Below, in pieces: positions 1-8,144 of a stretch of DNA of 64,000 nucleotides. The stretch comes from Vibrio fortis (GTDB taxonomy: Bacteria; Pseudomonadota; Gammaproteobacteria; Enterobacterales; Vibrionaceae): assembly GCF_024347475.1 (NCBI RefSeq), contig NZ_AP025488.1, forward strand, positions 1,302,001-1,366,000, written 5' to 3'. Numbering within the stretch: the first letter of the stretch is position 1; every line of letters begins with the position of its first letter. The notes under the pieces were generated by a model. That model did not search any database. It was not told the DNA's origin and worked only from the letters and a program-made list of their open reading frames with translations. The position numbers and the translations under genes were made by a program.

Positions 1-325
1 CTTCTCGACCTTGGAACGCCTCACGTACTTTCTGAGCGTTACGCTGGGCGCGCTCTTTCCAGTTATGGGTTGTCGCCACAAACACCACCAGTTCATTTGC
101 CGTCTTTGCCGCGTTTTGTCCCATACAGTATTCAGCAAGTTTTTCGCGCTTATCAGAAGAAATAACACGATGAAATTCCCACATCTGCATGTTGCTGCTG
201 TTTGGGCTTAGAGTTGTTAACTCCAATGCCTTTGCGACATCATCATGGTTAAACTCAGCGTCCGCGTCATATTTTCTAACTGAACGTCGCGACGCAACGA
301 TAGACTCAAAGGATGGGTAATTCAT
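1..325 (-). CDS. Nitroreductase family protein (partial, C-terminus off the left edge)
   Basis: Reading the - strand from an ATG at 325 gives about 108 residues that run off the window. The N-terminus (MNYPSFESIVASRRSVRKYD) carries the SRRSVR(K/R)Y pattern with which FMN-dependent nitroreductases bind the flavin phosphate. It is followed by an 'LSPNSSNMQMWEFH' stretch that matches the family's SxxNxQPWxF cofactor region. Such enzymes reduce nitro compounds, quinones or enones with NAD(P)H in the cytoplasm. It is divergent from the polyamine-binding gene at 540, with about 210 bp between them. The substrate cannot be predicted. Only the N-terminal half is visible, so I cannot judge whether the gene is intact. 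Confidence 0.8.
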   Translation of the reverse strand, partial: MNYPSFESIVASRRSVRKYDADAEFNHDDVAKALELTTLSPNSSNMQMWEFHRVISSDKREKLAEYCMGQNAAKTANELVVFVATTHNWKERAQRNAQKVREAFQGRE

Positions 326-539
326 AAAAGACTCAATCTCAAAAAAAGAAATATGTTACTCCAAGAAGAATTTGGAACAAGAAATTTCCGCTAGTTAATG
401 GCGACTCAGCCAATAACTCCCTATAAAGCTTGAAACTTCGTTCTCTTATTTAATCATGATCATTCCCTTTTATTTGAAGCAGGTCTCAAATATTGAGCTA
501 GGATTTATATTAATAGCCCTTACTACAAGGAAGTAAGCC

Positions 540-1571
540 GTGAATAAAACTCATTGTATCGTCCTGGGATGCGTAATTGGCTTTTCTGGTTTTGCGCACA
601 GTGAGCAAAGAGACATCTACCTCTACAACTGGGATGAGTTTCTCTCTGAAAGTGTCATAGAGCGTTTAAAAGAGACCCACAACATTTCTCTCAAGCAACA
701 ATTTTTTTCCGATGAGTCGATTCGTGACGAAGTGTTGTTGAGTGAACGCAGAGGGGCATTCGAACTGGTTGTGTTAGAAAGCGTTAAACTCAAAGCTTTA
801 GCCAGACAGAATTTGTTCCATGACTTGAGTAGCATTCAGCAGGACATTTCAGAGAATTTCGAACCGCGTTGGATGAATGGATGCGGGAAGTATGGCATCC
901 CTTACGCTTGGGGCACTGCGGGGATCTTATATCGAAGCGATAAAATGTCTCCACCAACATCTTGGAAAGCCCTCTTACAGCCCGAACCCAAATTCAGTGG
1001 CCGAATCAGCATGTATTACGAACCGACTGATTTAGTCAGCACAGCGCTTCTTGCAAACCAATTCGATCCTTTTACCAATGATAACCAAGAACTGAGAGCC
1101 GCATTTAAAAGCTTGGAAGAACAAAAAAGTCACTTGGAAAGCAGTGAATATGTCATGGACTACATCCGAGATAAGGAACGTCTGCTAAGTATAGATTTAG
1201 CTTATGGCTATTCCGGTGATACCTATGTGTTAAATGATATCGACCCCGATGCATCTTGGGCATATTCAGTACCAGAAGAAGGAACAACGCTCTGGCTAGA
1301 GTGCTTATCAGCCATCAACAATGGCGATCTCTCGAATGACGCAATGACCATTATTTCCTTTCTTTCCCAACCTGAAATTGCCGCCATTAACGCCGAAGAT
1401 TCTTGGTTTGCGACGCCAAACAAAAAAGCAAAAGCTCTGACTAGTGAGGAGTATCAGAGTGACGCCGAACTTTTCCCAACTCAAGAAGTTTTGGATCGCA
1501 GTTATTTATACAAGCCGTTGGAGCCTAATAGCCTCCAAATAAGAAATAGAATTGTAGATAGCTTGAGATAA
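540..1571 (+). CDS. PotD/NspS-like periplasmic polyamine-binding protein
   Basis: This 343-aa exported protein has a signal peptide (about residues 1-22, cleavage near AHS|EQ). The mature N-terminus contains 'IYLYNWDEFLSESVIERL', typical of spermidine/putrescine-binding PotD-type proteins. Start is GTG, with an AAGGAAG ribosome site just upstream. No permease or ATPase genes are adjacent. The next gene, 3 bp downstream, is a membrane GGDEF-EAL protein. That pairing is the NspS-MbaA arrangement of Vibrio cholerae, where the binding protein senses norspermidine/spermidine for a membrane phosphodiesterase rather than feeding a transporter. By inference this protein is the periplasmic ligand sensor of the pair. 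It could be the nspS orthologue or a paralogue; ligand specificity cannot be read from the sequence. Confidence 0.75.
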   Translation: MNKTHCIVLGCVIGFSGFAHSEQRDIYLYNWDEFLSESVIERLKETHNISLKQQFFSDESIRDEVLLSERRGAFELVVLESVKLKALARQNLFHDLSSIQQDISENFEPRWMNGCGKYGIPYAWGTAGILYRSDKMSPPTSWKALLQPEPKFSGRISMYYEPTDLVSTALLANQFDPFTNDNQELRAAFKSLEEQKSHLESSEYVMDYIRDKERLLSIDLAYGYSGDTYVLNDIDPDASWAYSVPEEGTTLWLECLSAINNGDLSNDAMTIISFLSQPEIAAINAEDSWFATPNKKAKALTSEEYQSDAELFPTQEVLDRSYLYKPLEPNSLQIRNRIVDSLR

Positions 1572-1574
1572 TAC

Positions 1575-4001
1575 ATGTCAATACTAAATCGAGTATACCT
1601 GTTCCTTATTCCTGCCTTATTTGCTGTTTTTACACTAATGGGCATATTTGTGTTTAATTTTGGCTATAGCCATGCCAAACACATGTACCTAGATAAGGTG
1701 CAGTCTAGTGTCAACACCGCCTTAGTTGCTGCGGAATATGAGCAGTTAGGGCTATCGATGCTGACCAAAGATATTGGGTCTTCGCTTCAATTCCTAAGAT
1801 ACATTCAAAATCCGAGCGACTACACCACCCTTTCACTATTAGAAAAACGAGTGTTACAGATTCTCAAACAGAGCAGCGTGAATCAGTTTGGGGATAGAAA
1901 CGTCTACATCATCGACCCTAGGTTTAACCTCAAGTTATCGACATTGAGAACCAACCCATTTGAAGACCTCAAGATACCCGACAATATCTATGAAAAAGTA
2001 TTCGATATATACACTTCCCTGATCACCAAAAATGAAGTTTCAGACCAAGGCTTTTCTTATATCTCTGTCACCGGCGAATTAAGATATGCCTACGTAGCAG
2101 CCTTCGACCCCTATTTGATTCCACAAGATAAACGCGTTAACGAAAGTCTCAATCGCTATATATTGATTGCTGACGGTCCATTAAAGCAGTTATCGAACCT
2201 TCTTACTGAGTATAATCTGGATGACGATTTGCAAATCCTGATCGAACCACTGAGAGGCACACCCAATTTAGAAAACAAGCAGTTCATTATCAGATCGATT
2301 GAGCAAACTGAAGAAAATATCACAGTCCAAATGGCCAGTGCTCACCTAGTCGCACAAGTGAACATTCGTACTACAAAGTTTAAAAATGAAGTCAAGGACA
2401 TTGCCCAAACTACAATTATTGGCATCATTGCCACCTTAGCCGTCATTGTACTCATCATCCACCTAGTTGTACGATATCAACTCATTCGTCCCCTAAAGAC
2501 TCTACTCCAAGAAATCACGTTGGGAGGCTTAAAGTTACGATACTTTAAGCGTTCTTCAGGTCACAGCGAAGTCGACAGCTTGAAAAACGCTTACATCGAC
2601 TCACTTACAGAGCTCAAGTTTGAAGCCGAATTTGATCAACTAACGAAGCTTGCTAACCGACGTTCATTCATCAGACACCTTGATGTTAGATTAGATAGCA
2701 CTCTTAGCTCACGTTGTTATCTAATCTGCTGGGACATCATCGACTTTCGTAAGATCAACGATCTTTACGGAGCAAAAATAGGCGACAGCGTTTTAGTCAA
2801 CTTGGCCTCGGTACTGAAAGAAACACTGCAGAACCAACAAACGTCCTACAGCTTCAGTTACAGTGATTATTCTTTGGCGCGCTTGGGAGGCAATCAATTT
2901 ATCGCAATACTTGAAACTGAAGAGTCTCAATCAATCCAACAAGAGATAGAGAACATAAATAACTCGCTGACCAGCGCGACATTTGTGGATTACTACGGAT
3001 TTAGACTCTCTATCGCTACAGGCGTGCTACCTGTCGATACGCCAAACTTCAAAGAGATTTGGCATAGATGCGTCGATGAAATGCTCAATAATGCAAAGGC
3101 GCATAGTGATGGAGAAAGTAGAATCGTTTATGGCGAAGAGCTTCTTCATAAGTTGGAACGTCAGGACATCATTGAGAAAAGACTGCTTGAATGTTGCGAG
3201 AATAATGAATTCGAGCTCAGATTCATGCCAATCTTTAACGCCAAAACACTACAAATTGATGGTGCCGAGTGCTTAATTCGTTGCCCTGTGTTGTTTGATA
3301 TTAACGCAGGCCCTGATGAATTTATTCCCGTGGCTGAAAAGAGCAACCTCATATCACGAGTGGACATGTGGGTGATAGATACCGCGGTGAAAGCGTTCAA
3401 AGAACTGTCAGAGAGCCATCAATATCAAGGGACGATTTCTATTAATATCTCTGCGATGGAACTCTATAACCGAAACTTTGCCGACAATGTTAGAAAAGTT
3501 ATTGATAAGTATAACGTTTCCCCGGGTAACATCATTATTGAGATAACAGAAACAAGCTATGTCAAAAGCACAAAATTAACGGTTCAAACAATCGAAAGTA
3601 TAAGAAACCTAGGGCTTAAGGTGTCTCTCGATGACTTTGGCACTGGGTATACAGCCTTTAACCAACTACTACACTACCCAATTGATGAATTAAAAATTGA
3701 TAAGAGCTTTATCGATGATATTGAATACGATAATGCGGACCGGAAAATGGTCGACTCAATGATAAATTTAGGTCACTCGTGTAATGCACATGTCGTTGGT
3801 GAAGGGGTTGAATCCGTTGAACAATACCAGTATCTACGCAACGCCAATTGCGACCTAATACAGGGTTACTTATTTAGCCAACCTCTTACCTATTCAGACT
3901 TTATTGATTTTATCGAAAATCACGACACAGAAGCTCTGCTCAACACTCACCTTAACAAAGACATTATCGATATCAACAAGAAAACACCAAAACAAAACTA
4001 A
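1575..4001 (+). CDS. MbaA-like membrane GGDEF-EAL c-di-GMP phosphodiesterase
   Basis: This 808-aa protein has TM1 at about residues 8-28, a periplasmic sensor region of about 240 residues, TM2 at about 276-300, and a cytoplasmic GGDEF domain (about 350-520) followed by an EAL domain (about 540-790). The GGDEF signature is degenerate (GGNQF, near residue 438). The EAL domain keeps the expected residues: ECLIR near 565 for ExLxR, ITET, DDFGTGY near 686 and GEGVE near 742. I infer a c-di-GMP-degrading enzyme with a non-catalytic GGDEF domain. It follows the NspS-like gene by 3 bp in an apparent operon, as in the NspS/MbaA biofilm control pair. Loss of DE in GGDEF argues against cyclase activity unless experiment shows otherwise. 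Confidence 0.8.
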   Translation: MSILNRVYLFLIPALFAVFTLMGIFVFNFGYSHAKHMYLDKVQSSVNTALVAAEYEQLGLSMLTKDIGSSLQFLRYIQNPSDYTTLSLLEKRVLQILKQSSVNQFGDRNVYIIDPRFNLKLSTLRTNPFEDLKIPDNIYEKVFDIYTSLITKNEVSDQGFSYISVTGELRYAYVAAFDPYLIPQDKRVNESLNRYILIADGPLKQLSNLLTEYNLDDDLQILIEPLRGTPNLENKQFIIRSIEQTEENITVQMASAHLVAQVNIRTTKFKNEVKDIAQTTIIGIIATLAVIVLIIHLVVRYQLIRPLKTLLQEITLGGLKLRYFKRSSGHSEVDSLKNAYIDSLTELKFEAEFDQLTKLANRRSFIRHLDVRLDSTLSSRCYLICWDIIDFRKINDLYGAKIGDSVLVNLASVLKETLQNQQTSYSFSYSDYSLARLGGNQFIAILETEESQSIQQEIENINNSLTSATFVDYYGFRLSIATGVLPVDTPNFKEIWHRCVDEMLNNAKAHSDGESRIVYGEELLHKLERQDIIEKRLLECCENNEFELRFMPIFNAKTLQIDGAECLIRCPVLFDINAGPDEFIPVAEKSNLISRVDMWVIDTAVKAFKELSESHQYQGTISINISAMELYNRNFADNVRKVIDKYNVSPGNIIIEITETSYVKSTKLTVQTIESIRNLGLKVSLDDFGTGYTAFNQLLHYPIDELKIDKSFIDDIEYDNADRKMVDSMINLGHSCNAHVVGEGVESVEQYQYLRNANCDLIQGYLFSQPLTYSDFIDFIENHDTEALLNTHLNKDIIDINKKTPKQN

Positions 4002-4020
4002 CACCAATGCCAACGCTAGT

Positions 4021-4060
4021 AGCGATAAAAAAGGGTGACTAGATTAGCTAGCCACCCCTT
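4021..4060 (-). terminator. Rho-independent terminator between convergent genes
   Basis: GGGTG-a-CTAG, a 5-nt loop, then CTAG-c-CACCC form a hairpin with one internal mismatch. On the - strand it is followed by a run of six Ts, so it best serves the GGDEF-like gene ending at 4080. It may also stop + strand transcription from the GGDEF-EAL gene ending at 4001. Confidence 0.6.
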
Positions 4061-4079
4061 CATTTATATCGACATGTTG

Positions 4080-5111
4080 TTAAGCAGTCTGCATGCTCGT
4101 AATCAATTCCATCATATCTTCAGGGTGAATGTCTTTTTTATGTCTTACAGCCGCATCGATCATCAACTCTAGGTTGCCAGCAGAGATATAGTCTCCAAGA
4201 ACGTTGCTAAATTTCTCTTTCATCTCATTACTGTCTGTTTGCTCTTTAGGAACAAAGAACACAAACTGCCCCCCACTGCTTCTAAAGGATACGGTTTCTT
4301 TAGGTACCTTAGTCAGCAGAGATTTAGCGGCAGAGCTGACAACCAGATCGCCATATTCAACACCATATTTTTGATTGATCTCTTTTAAATTTCGAATTCT
4401 GACAAAGTAGAGATCAAAATTGCTGTCATTCGAATAGCGATCTTTAATGAATTTGATCAGAGATAACCTATTATAAAAACCCGTAATGTGGTCTGTGGTT
4501 CTAAGTTTGACATTATAAGCACTGTCAAAATACAAAATAGAAGCCGCTAGAATGATCAACATGACCAATACAAAGCTACTCACTCGATTCACAAGAACCA
4601 GCTGATTAACAGTCTGCGTGTTGTCTTCAATCACTGGACTTTGCAATCGAAAGTTATCATTAATAAAAGAAACCATTCCTTGATAACAAATTTCAATTTT
4701 TTTCTGGAGTGGCTCCTTCGGGATTTCTCCCTGCTCAACCAATTTTATAGACGATTCAAGCGTTCTAAACTTTTCAAATTCAGAGGTGAAATAAGGTTTA
4801 AAATTGGCTGAGCGAATAAAATTTGATGATTCATTGCTATTAATAAGAATATCAAACCGACTCCAAGTTATGTCGTATGCTAACCATAACTTCTCGTAGT
4901 CGATGTTTGTGGATTGGCTAACCGTAAGGAAGTTTGCATACTCCTTAACTAACTGAAAAACGAACCAAGTTGCTTCATTTTGACGGTTAGAAAAGTTGGA
5001 ATTGATATCATTAATTTTGGTAACGCTGTAGATGTTAAGTGCAAGTACAAAAAACATTGCACTGATAATTGCGATTTTTGTTATTGATAACGATAACAGC
5101 TTTTTCATCAT
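4080..5111 (-). CDS. Membrane protein with degenerate GGDEF domain
   Basis: This 343-aa protein has TM1 at about residues 12-30, a helical periplasmic region to about residue 175, TM2 at about 178-197 and a C-terminal GGDEF-like domain from about 205. The domain begins well (HITGFYNRLSLIKFI, matching the D-x-LTGLxNR region). The signature loop is SGGQF at 279-283 in place of GGDEF, so catalytic acidic residues are missing. I infer a non-catalytic or receptor-type protein rather than an active diguanylate cyclase. Its start lies 1-2 bp after the stop of the exported protein at 5113-5574, so the two are co-translated. The exported partner probably touches its periplasmic domain; that is inference from gene order. 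Confidence 0.7.
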   Translation of the reverse strand: MMKKLLSLSITKIAIISAMFFVLALNIYSVTKINDINSNFSNRQNEATWFVFQLVKEYANFLTVSQSTNIDYEKLWLAYDITWSRFDILINSNESSNFIRSANFKPYFTSEFEKFRTLESSIKLVEQGEIPKEPLQKKIEICYQGMVSFINDNFRLQSPVIEDNTQTVNQLVLVNRVSSFVLVMLIILAASILYFDSAYNVKLRTTDHITGFYNRLSLIKFIKDRYSNDSNFDLYFVRIRNLKEINQKYGVEYGDLVVSSAAKSLLTKVPKETVSFRSSGGQFVFFVPKEQTDSNEMKEKFSNVLGDYISAGNLELMIDAAVRHKKDIHPEDMMELITSMQTA

Positions 5112-5112
5112 T

Positions 5113-5574
5113 CTACCTCGATAGGTGAATATCCCTAATTTGCCAAATCATTTTGGCATGGAAGTCGGTGTTATTGATATCGGGCTTAGAACTCAAAGGG
5201 TAAATTAACCAAAATGGCCCTTTATCTCTCACAGACATAAACTCGCCATCTTGCTTGATTGCGATAATGGGTTTGTATTTCTTAAAGTCCTCGTTGGGAA
5301 CAGAGATCTTATAATCATTAAGTGCGACTAAAGTGACATGTTTTGACATTGAAAGATCGATGCTTTTAAGCACTTCGTTCAAATCAACACCACTATATGA
5401 TGACTGCCCTTCTATCCATGGTAATTCCGTTGATATTTCATGTTGAGGCAGTGACAAAAGCTGCTCTCTGGATAAACTATGTTTTTTCCCTAATTGATCG
5501 AAAATAGTCAGTTGTGACGCATTCACCGAAGAAAAAGGAAGAAGTAAAATTAGCAGTAAACTCAGTGATTTCAT
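5113..5574 (-). CDS. Exported protein, oxidoreductase molybdopterin-binding-like fold, no cysteine
   Basis: This protein has about 153 residues, with a signal peptide (MKSLSLLLILLLPFSSVNAS). The mature part resembles the small sulfite-oxidase-like molybdopterin-binding domain: 'LPWIEGQSSYSGVDLNEVL' recalls the TPWxGxxxFxGVxLxxLL pattern, and 'GPFWLIYPLS' recalls the GPLWxxYP pattern near the end. Sulfite-oxidase-type enzymes hold molybdenum through a cysteine, and I see no cysteine in this protein, so catalysis is unlikely. An ATG at 5592 is in frame, but the ATG at 5574 has a GGAG site 6 nt upstream and starts directly with the signal peptide, so I prefer it. It is the first gene of a two-gene unit with the degenerate GGDEF protein and may be its periplasmic sensor partner. 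Confidence 0.6.
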   Translation of the reverse strand: MKSLSLLLILLLPFSSVNASQLTIFDQLGKKHSLSREQLLSLPQHEISTELPWIEGQSSYSGVDLNEVLKSIDLSMSKHVTLVALNDYKISVPNEDFKKYKPIIAIKQDGEFMSVRDKGPFWLIYPLSSKPDINNTDFHAKMIWQIRDIHLSR

Positions 5575-5747
5575 TATTAACTCCACTTTCATGACCTCGT
5601 AATAAATAGTCTAGTTCATATTTATCACTTGATGGCAATAGTGGCACAGCATTCCCTTTGAATACGCCATTCATAAATCAAAACTAATCCAAATCCCCTA
5701 CTGCTTACGTATTGCTCGACGATAGCACTATCAATATTGGGGAAAAC

Positions 5748-6101
5748 ATGATGAGTTTCAGCAATTACCGTTCAATCCAAAGGTCTTCGATCGTACTGTT
5801 AGTTACGCTGTTTCCGTTGACCAGTTATGCTCAAAATCCAGACCCACAATTTGAATTAGGCAAACAGAAAGCCAAAGTGTGCATGACCTGCCACGGAGAA
5901 GACGGTATCTCTACCCAAGAGCCCTATCCCAATCTACGCGGACAAAAAATGGGCTATTTGATCTCATCACTAAAAGATTACCAAACCCGCGAGCGAACCA
6001 GTGGGCTCGCTGTTCTCATGCAGCAACAAGCCGACGCTCTCACCGACCAAGACATCGAAGATATTTCCTATTTCTATTCACAACTCGGCAATGAAAAGTA
6101 A
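5748..6101 (+). CDS. Exported monohaem cytochrome c (c553-like)
   Basis: This protein has about 117 residues, with a signal peptide ending near TSYAQ and a single CMTCH haem-binding motif. It is followed by 'GISTQEPYPNLRGQKMGYLISSL', the usual cytochrome c553/c4-like NLxGQxxxYL context. The distal ligand is probably the Met in the 'VLMQQQAD' stretch. I place the start at the ATG at 5748 (or 5751), which has a GGGG site 5-8 nt upstream. An in-frame TTG at 5712 exists but lacks a ribosome site. It heads the cbb3-type oxidase operon, 18 bp before ccoN, so it may be a soluble electron donor or an extra oxidase subunit. Confidence 0.8.
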   Translation: MMSFSNYRSIQRSSIVLLVTLFPLTSYAQNPDPQFELGKQKAKVCMTCHGEDGISTQEPYPNLRGQKMGYLISSLKDYQTRERTSGLAVLMQQQADALTDQDIEDISYFYSQLGNEK

Positions 6102-6119
6102 CCTTTACAGGAGCTTGTT

Positions 6120-7529
6120 ATGGAAAACGTGACAACGCAGTACAGTGTGAAGGTAGTTAAGTACTTCATTCTGGCATCATTCGTTTGGGCGATTCTAGGG
6201 ATGTTAATCGGGGTAATTCTCGCAGCACAGCTCTATTGGCCCATCCTCAATTTCGACTCTCAATACTTTCAGTTCGGCCGTCTGCGCCCGCTTCACACCT
6301 CCGGCGTTATCTATGGGTTTGTCGTGAATATCCTAATGGGGACTTCGCTTTACATCGCGCAACGGACTGGCCATTGCCAACTCTTTAACAAAAGCCTCGC
6401 GTGGATGGTGTTCTGGGGATGGCAACTCGTTCTATTACTCGCATTAATTACACTTCCTGCAGGCTACACTACGTCGAAAGAGTACGCAGAACTAGAGTGG
6501 CCAATCGATCTGTTGATTGTTTTTGTCTGGGTTCTTTATGCCATTCTTTTCTTCGGCACGATAGCGAAGAGAAAGGTCGGCCATATCTTTGTTGCCAATT
6601 GGTTTTTCGCGGCGTTCATCATCGTTATCGCGATGATTTTTATCATCAACAACCTTGCCATGCCTGTTTCAGCAATGAAGTCCTATTCTGTGTTCGCAGG
6701 GGCGCAAGACGCCATAGTGCAGTGGTGGTGGGGACATAACGCGGTTGGATTTTTGCTGACAGCTGGGATCATCGGGATGAACTATTACTTCATCCCCAAG
6801 GCCGCTGATAGGCCGATCTACTCTTACCGACTGTCCGTCATCCATTTTTGGGGCTTGGTCGGATTCTACACTTGGGCAGGAACCCACCATTTGATTTACT
6901 CTTCTGTTCCTGTTTGGGTGCAGAACATCGGAATCGTGATGTCTTTGATTCTATGGTTGCCGTCATGGGCCGGTGCCTACAACAGCGCAATGACTCTGCT
7001 CCAAAATAAAGAGAAACTCAAAAACGACTATATCTTGCTGTTCTTCTTCTCAGCAATCCTTTACTACTGCTTGGCCACATTTGAAGGCCCTCTCCTTGCA
7101 ATTCGCTGGTTCAACATGCTCGCTCACAATACTGAGTGGGTGATCGGTCATGTTCATTCTGGTGCGCTGGGTTGGGTGGGTATGTCAGGTATCGCAGTTT
7201 TCTACTACTTCATCCCTCGACTTTGGAATAAAACCGATCTGTGGTCACCAAGGCTTTTGAAATGGCACTTTTGGCTTGCGCATGCTGGTGTCGCTCTATA
7301 CGCCATCGCGTTGTGGGTGGCTGGAATTGGTGAGGGTTACATGTGGCTGACGCAGAACGACAACGGCGAACTGGTATACAGCTTCGTCCAAGCGATGGAC
7401 TTTAAAGCTCCTTGGTTGTTCTTACGCTTCTTTGGTGGTGCCTTGTTCGTGTTAGGTCTGTTGTTGATGGCCGTTAACCTCTACAAAACCGTTCGTATGC
7501 CGAGCGCACTCGTGGCAAAGGAGGCTTAG
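6120..7529 (+). CDS. ccoN: cbb3-type cytochrome c oxidase subunit I
   Basis: This is a 469-aa polytopic haem-copper oxidase catalytic subunit (about 12 TM helices). Candidate ligands are all present: H59 (RPLHTSG) and H346 for low-spin haem b, H206 (WWGHNAVG), H256 and H257 (AGTHHL) for CuB, and H344 (GHVHSG) for haem b3. Y250 (GFYTWAG) sits where cbb3 oxidases place the tyrosine cross-linked to a CuB histidine. It reduces O2 at the cytoplasmic membrane using electrons from CcoO/CcoP. It is the second gene of the operon; ccoO starts 3 bp after its stop. The sequence departs from the usual CcoN at places (RPLHTSG rather than RPLHTN, WWWGH rather than WWYGH), suggesting a second, divergent cbb3 type in this genome. 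Confidence 0.93.
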   Translation: MENVTTQYSVKVVKYFILASFVWAILGMLIGVILAAQLYWPILNFDSQYFQFGRLRPLHTSGVIYGFVVNILMGTSLYIAQRTGHCQLFNKSLAWMVFWGWQLVLLLALITLPAGYTTSKEYAELEWPIDLLIVFVWVLYAILFFGTIAKRKVGHIFVANWFFAAFIIVIAMIFIINNLAMPVSAMKSYSVFAGAQDAIVQWWWGHNAVGFLLTAGIIGMNYYFIPKAADRPIYSYRLSVIHFWGLVGFYTWAGTHHLIYSSVPVWVQNIGIVMSLILWLPSWAGAYNSAMTLLQNKEKLKNDYILLFFFSAILYYCLATFEGPLLAIRWFNMLAHNTEWVIGHVHSGALGWVGMSGIAVFYYFIPRLWNKTDLWSPRLLKWHFWLAHAGVALYAIALWVAGIGEGYMWLTQNDNGELVYSFVQAMDFKAPWLFLRFFGGALFVLGLLLMAVNLYKTVRMPSALVAKEA

Positions 7530-7532
7530 GGT

Positions 7533-8144
7533 ATGAGTAAAGACTTCACTCAATCCGTTTGGATTTTGATTATCACCACCATCGTTGTTGCCTCCTTCTC
7601 ACTGCTTGTCTGGGTTGTGCCTAACATTGTACGTACCGCAGACATAGCCGAAGGAAGTATGGCTAAACCCTTAACTGCACTAGAGCTCGCTGGCCGTGAC
7701 ATATACATCAGCGAAGGCTGCCACGTATGTCATACACAAATGGTTCGTCCGCTTGACCCTGAAGTTAAACGCAACGGCCGAGCAAACCAAGAAGCAGACG
7801 ACATCTACGAGTTCCCGAATCTTTGGGGTTCAAAACGCACCGGCCCGGATCTCACAAACCTAGGGAGAAAATACTCAGATCAATGGCACGTTATTCATCT
7901 TATAGACCCTAGACAAGTGGTGCCGACTTCAATAATGCCCGCTTATCCTTGGCTGTTTGAACAAACCCTTTCAGGAGATGACATTGGGGACAAGATGACA
8001 ACGCTGCGAACACTGGGCGTACCGTACACAGATAGCGAGATCAGCGAAGCTAGACTGCAAGTTCGAGGCAAAACCAAAGCCGAAGCGCTGATTCGTTACC
8101 TGCAAAGCCTTGGTCAAGATACAGCACAGGAGGTGTCGCCATGA
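7533..8144 (+). CDS. ccoO: cbb3-type cytochrome c oxidase monohaem subunit II
   Basis: This 203-aa protein has an N-terminal membrane anchor (about residues 9-30) and one haem c motif, CHVCH at 63-67, inside the CcoO-typical 'SEGCHVCHTQMVRPLDPE'. 'LWGSKRTGPDLTNLGRKYSDQWHVIHL' further matches the family. It passes electrons from CcoP to the CcoN haems on the periplasmic side. Its stop overlaps the start of the next gene by 4 bp (ATGA), leaving no room for the small ccoQ gene that commonly separates ccoO and ccoP. Confidence 0.92.
   Translation: MSKDFTQSVWILIITTIVVASFSLLVWVVPNIVRTADIAEGSMAKPLTALELAGRDIYISEGCHVCHTQMVRPLDPEVKRNGRANQEADDIYEFPNLWGSKRTGPDLTNLGRKYSDQWHVIHLIDPRQVVPTSIMPAYPWLFEQTLSGDDIGDKMTTLRTLGVPYTDSEISEARLQVRGKTKAEALIRYLQSLGQDTAQEVSP

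Noticed and set aside
5629..5642. Possible FNR site (TTGAT) before the oxidase operon
   Set aside because: Only the left half matches TTGAT-N4-ATCAA; the right half reads ATAGT, so a functional site is not supported.
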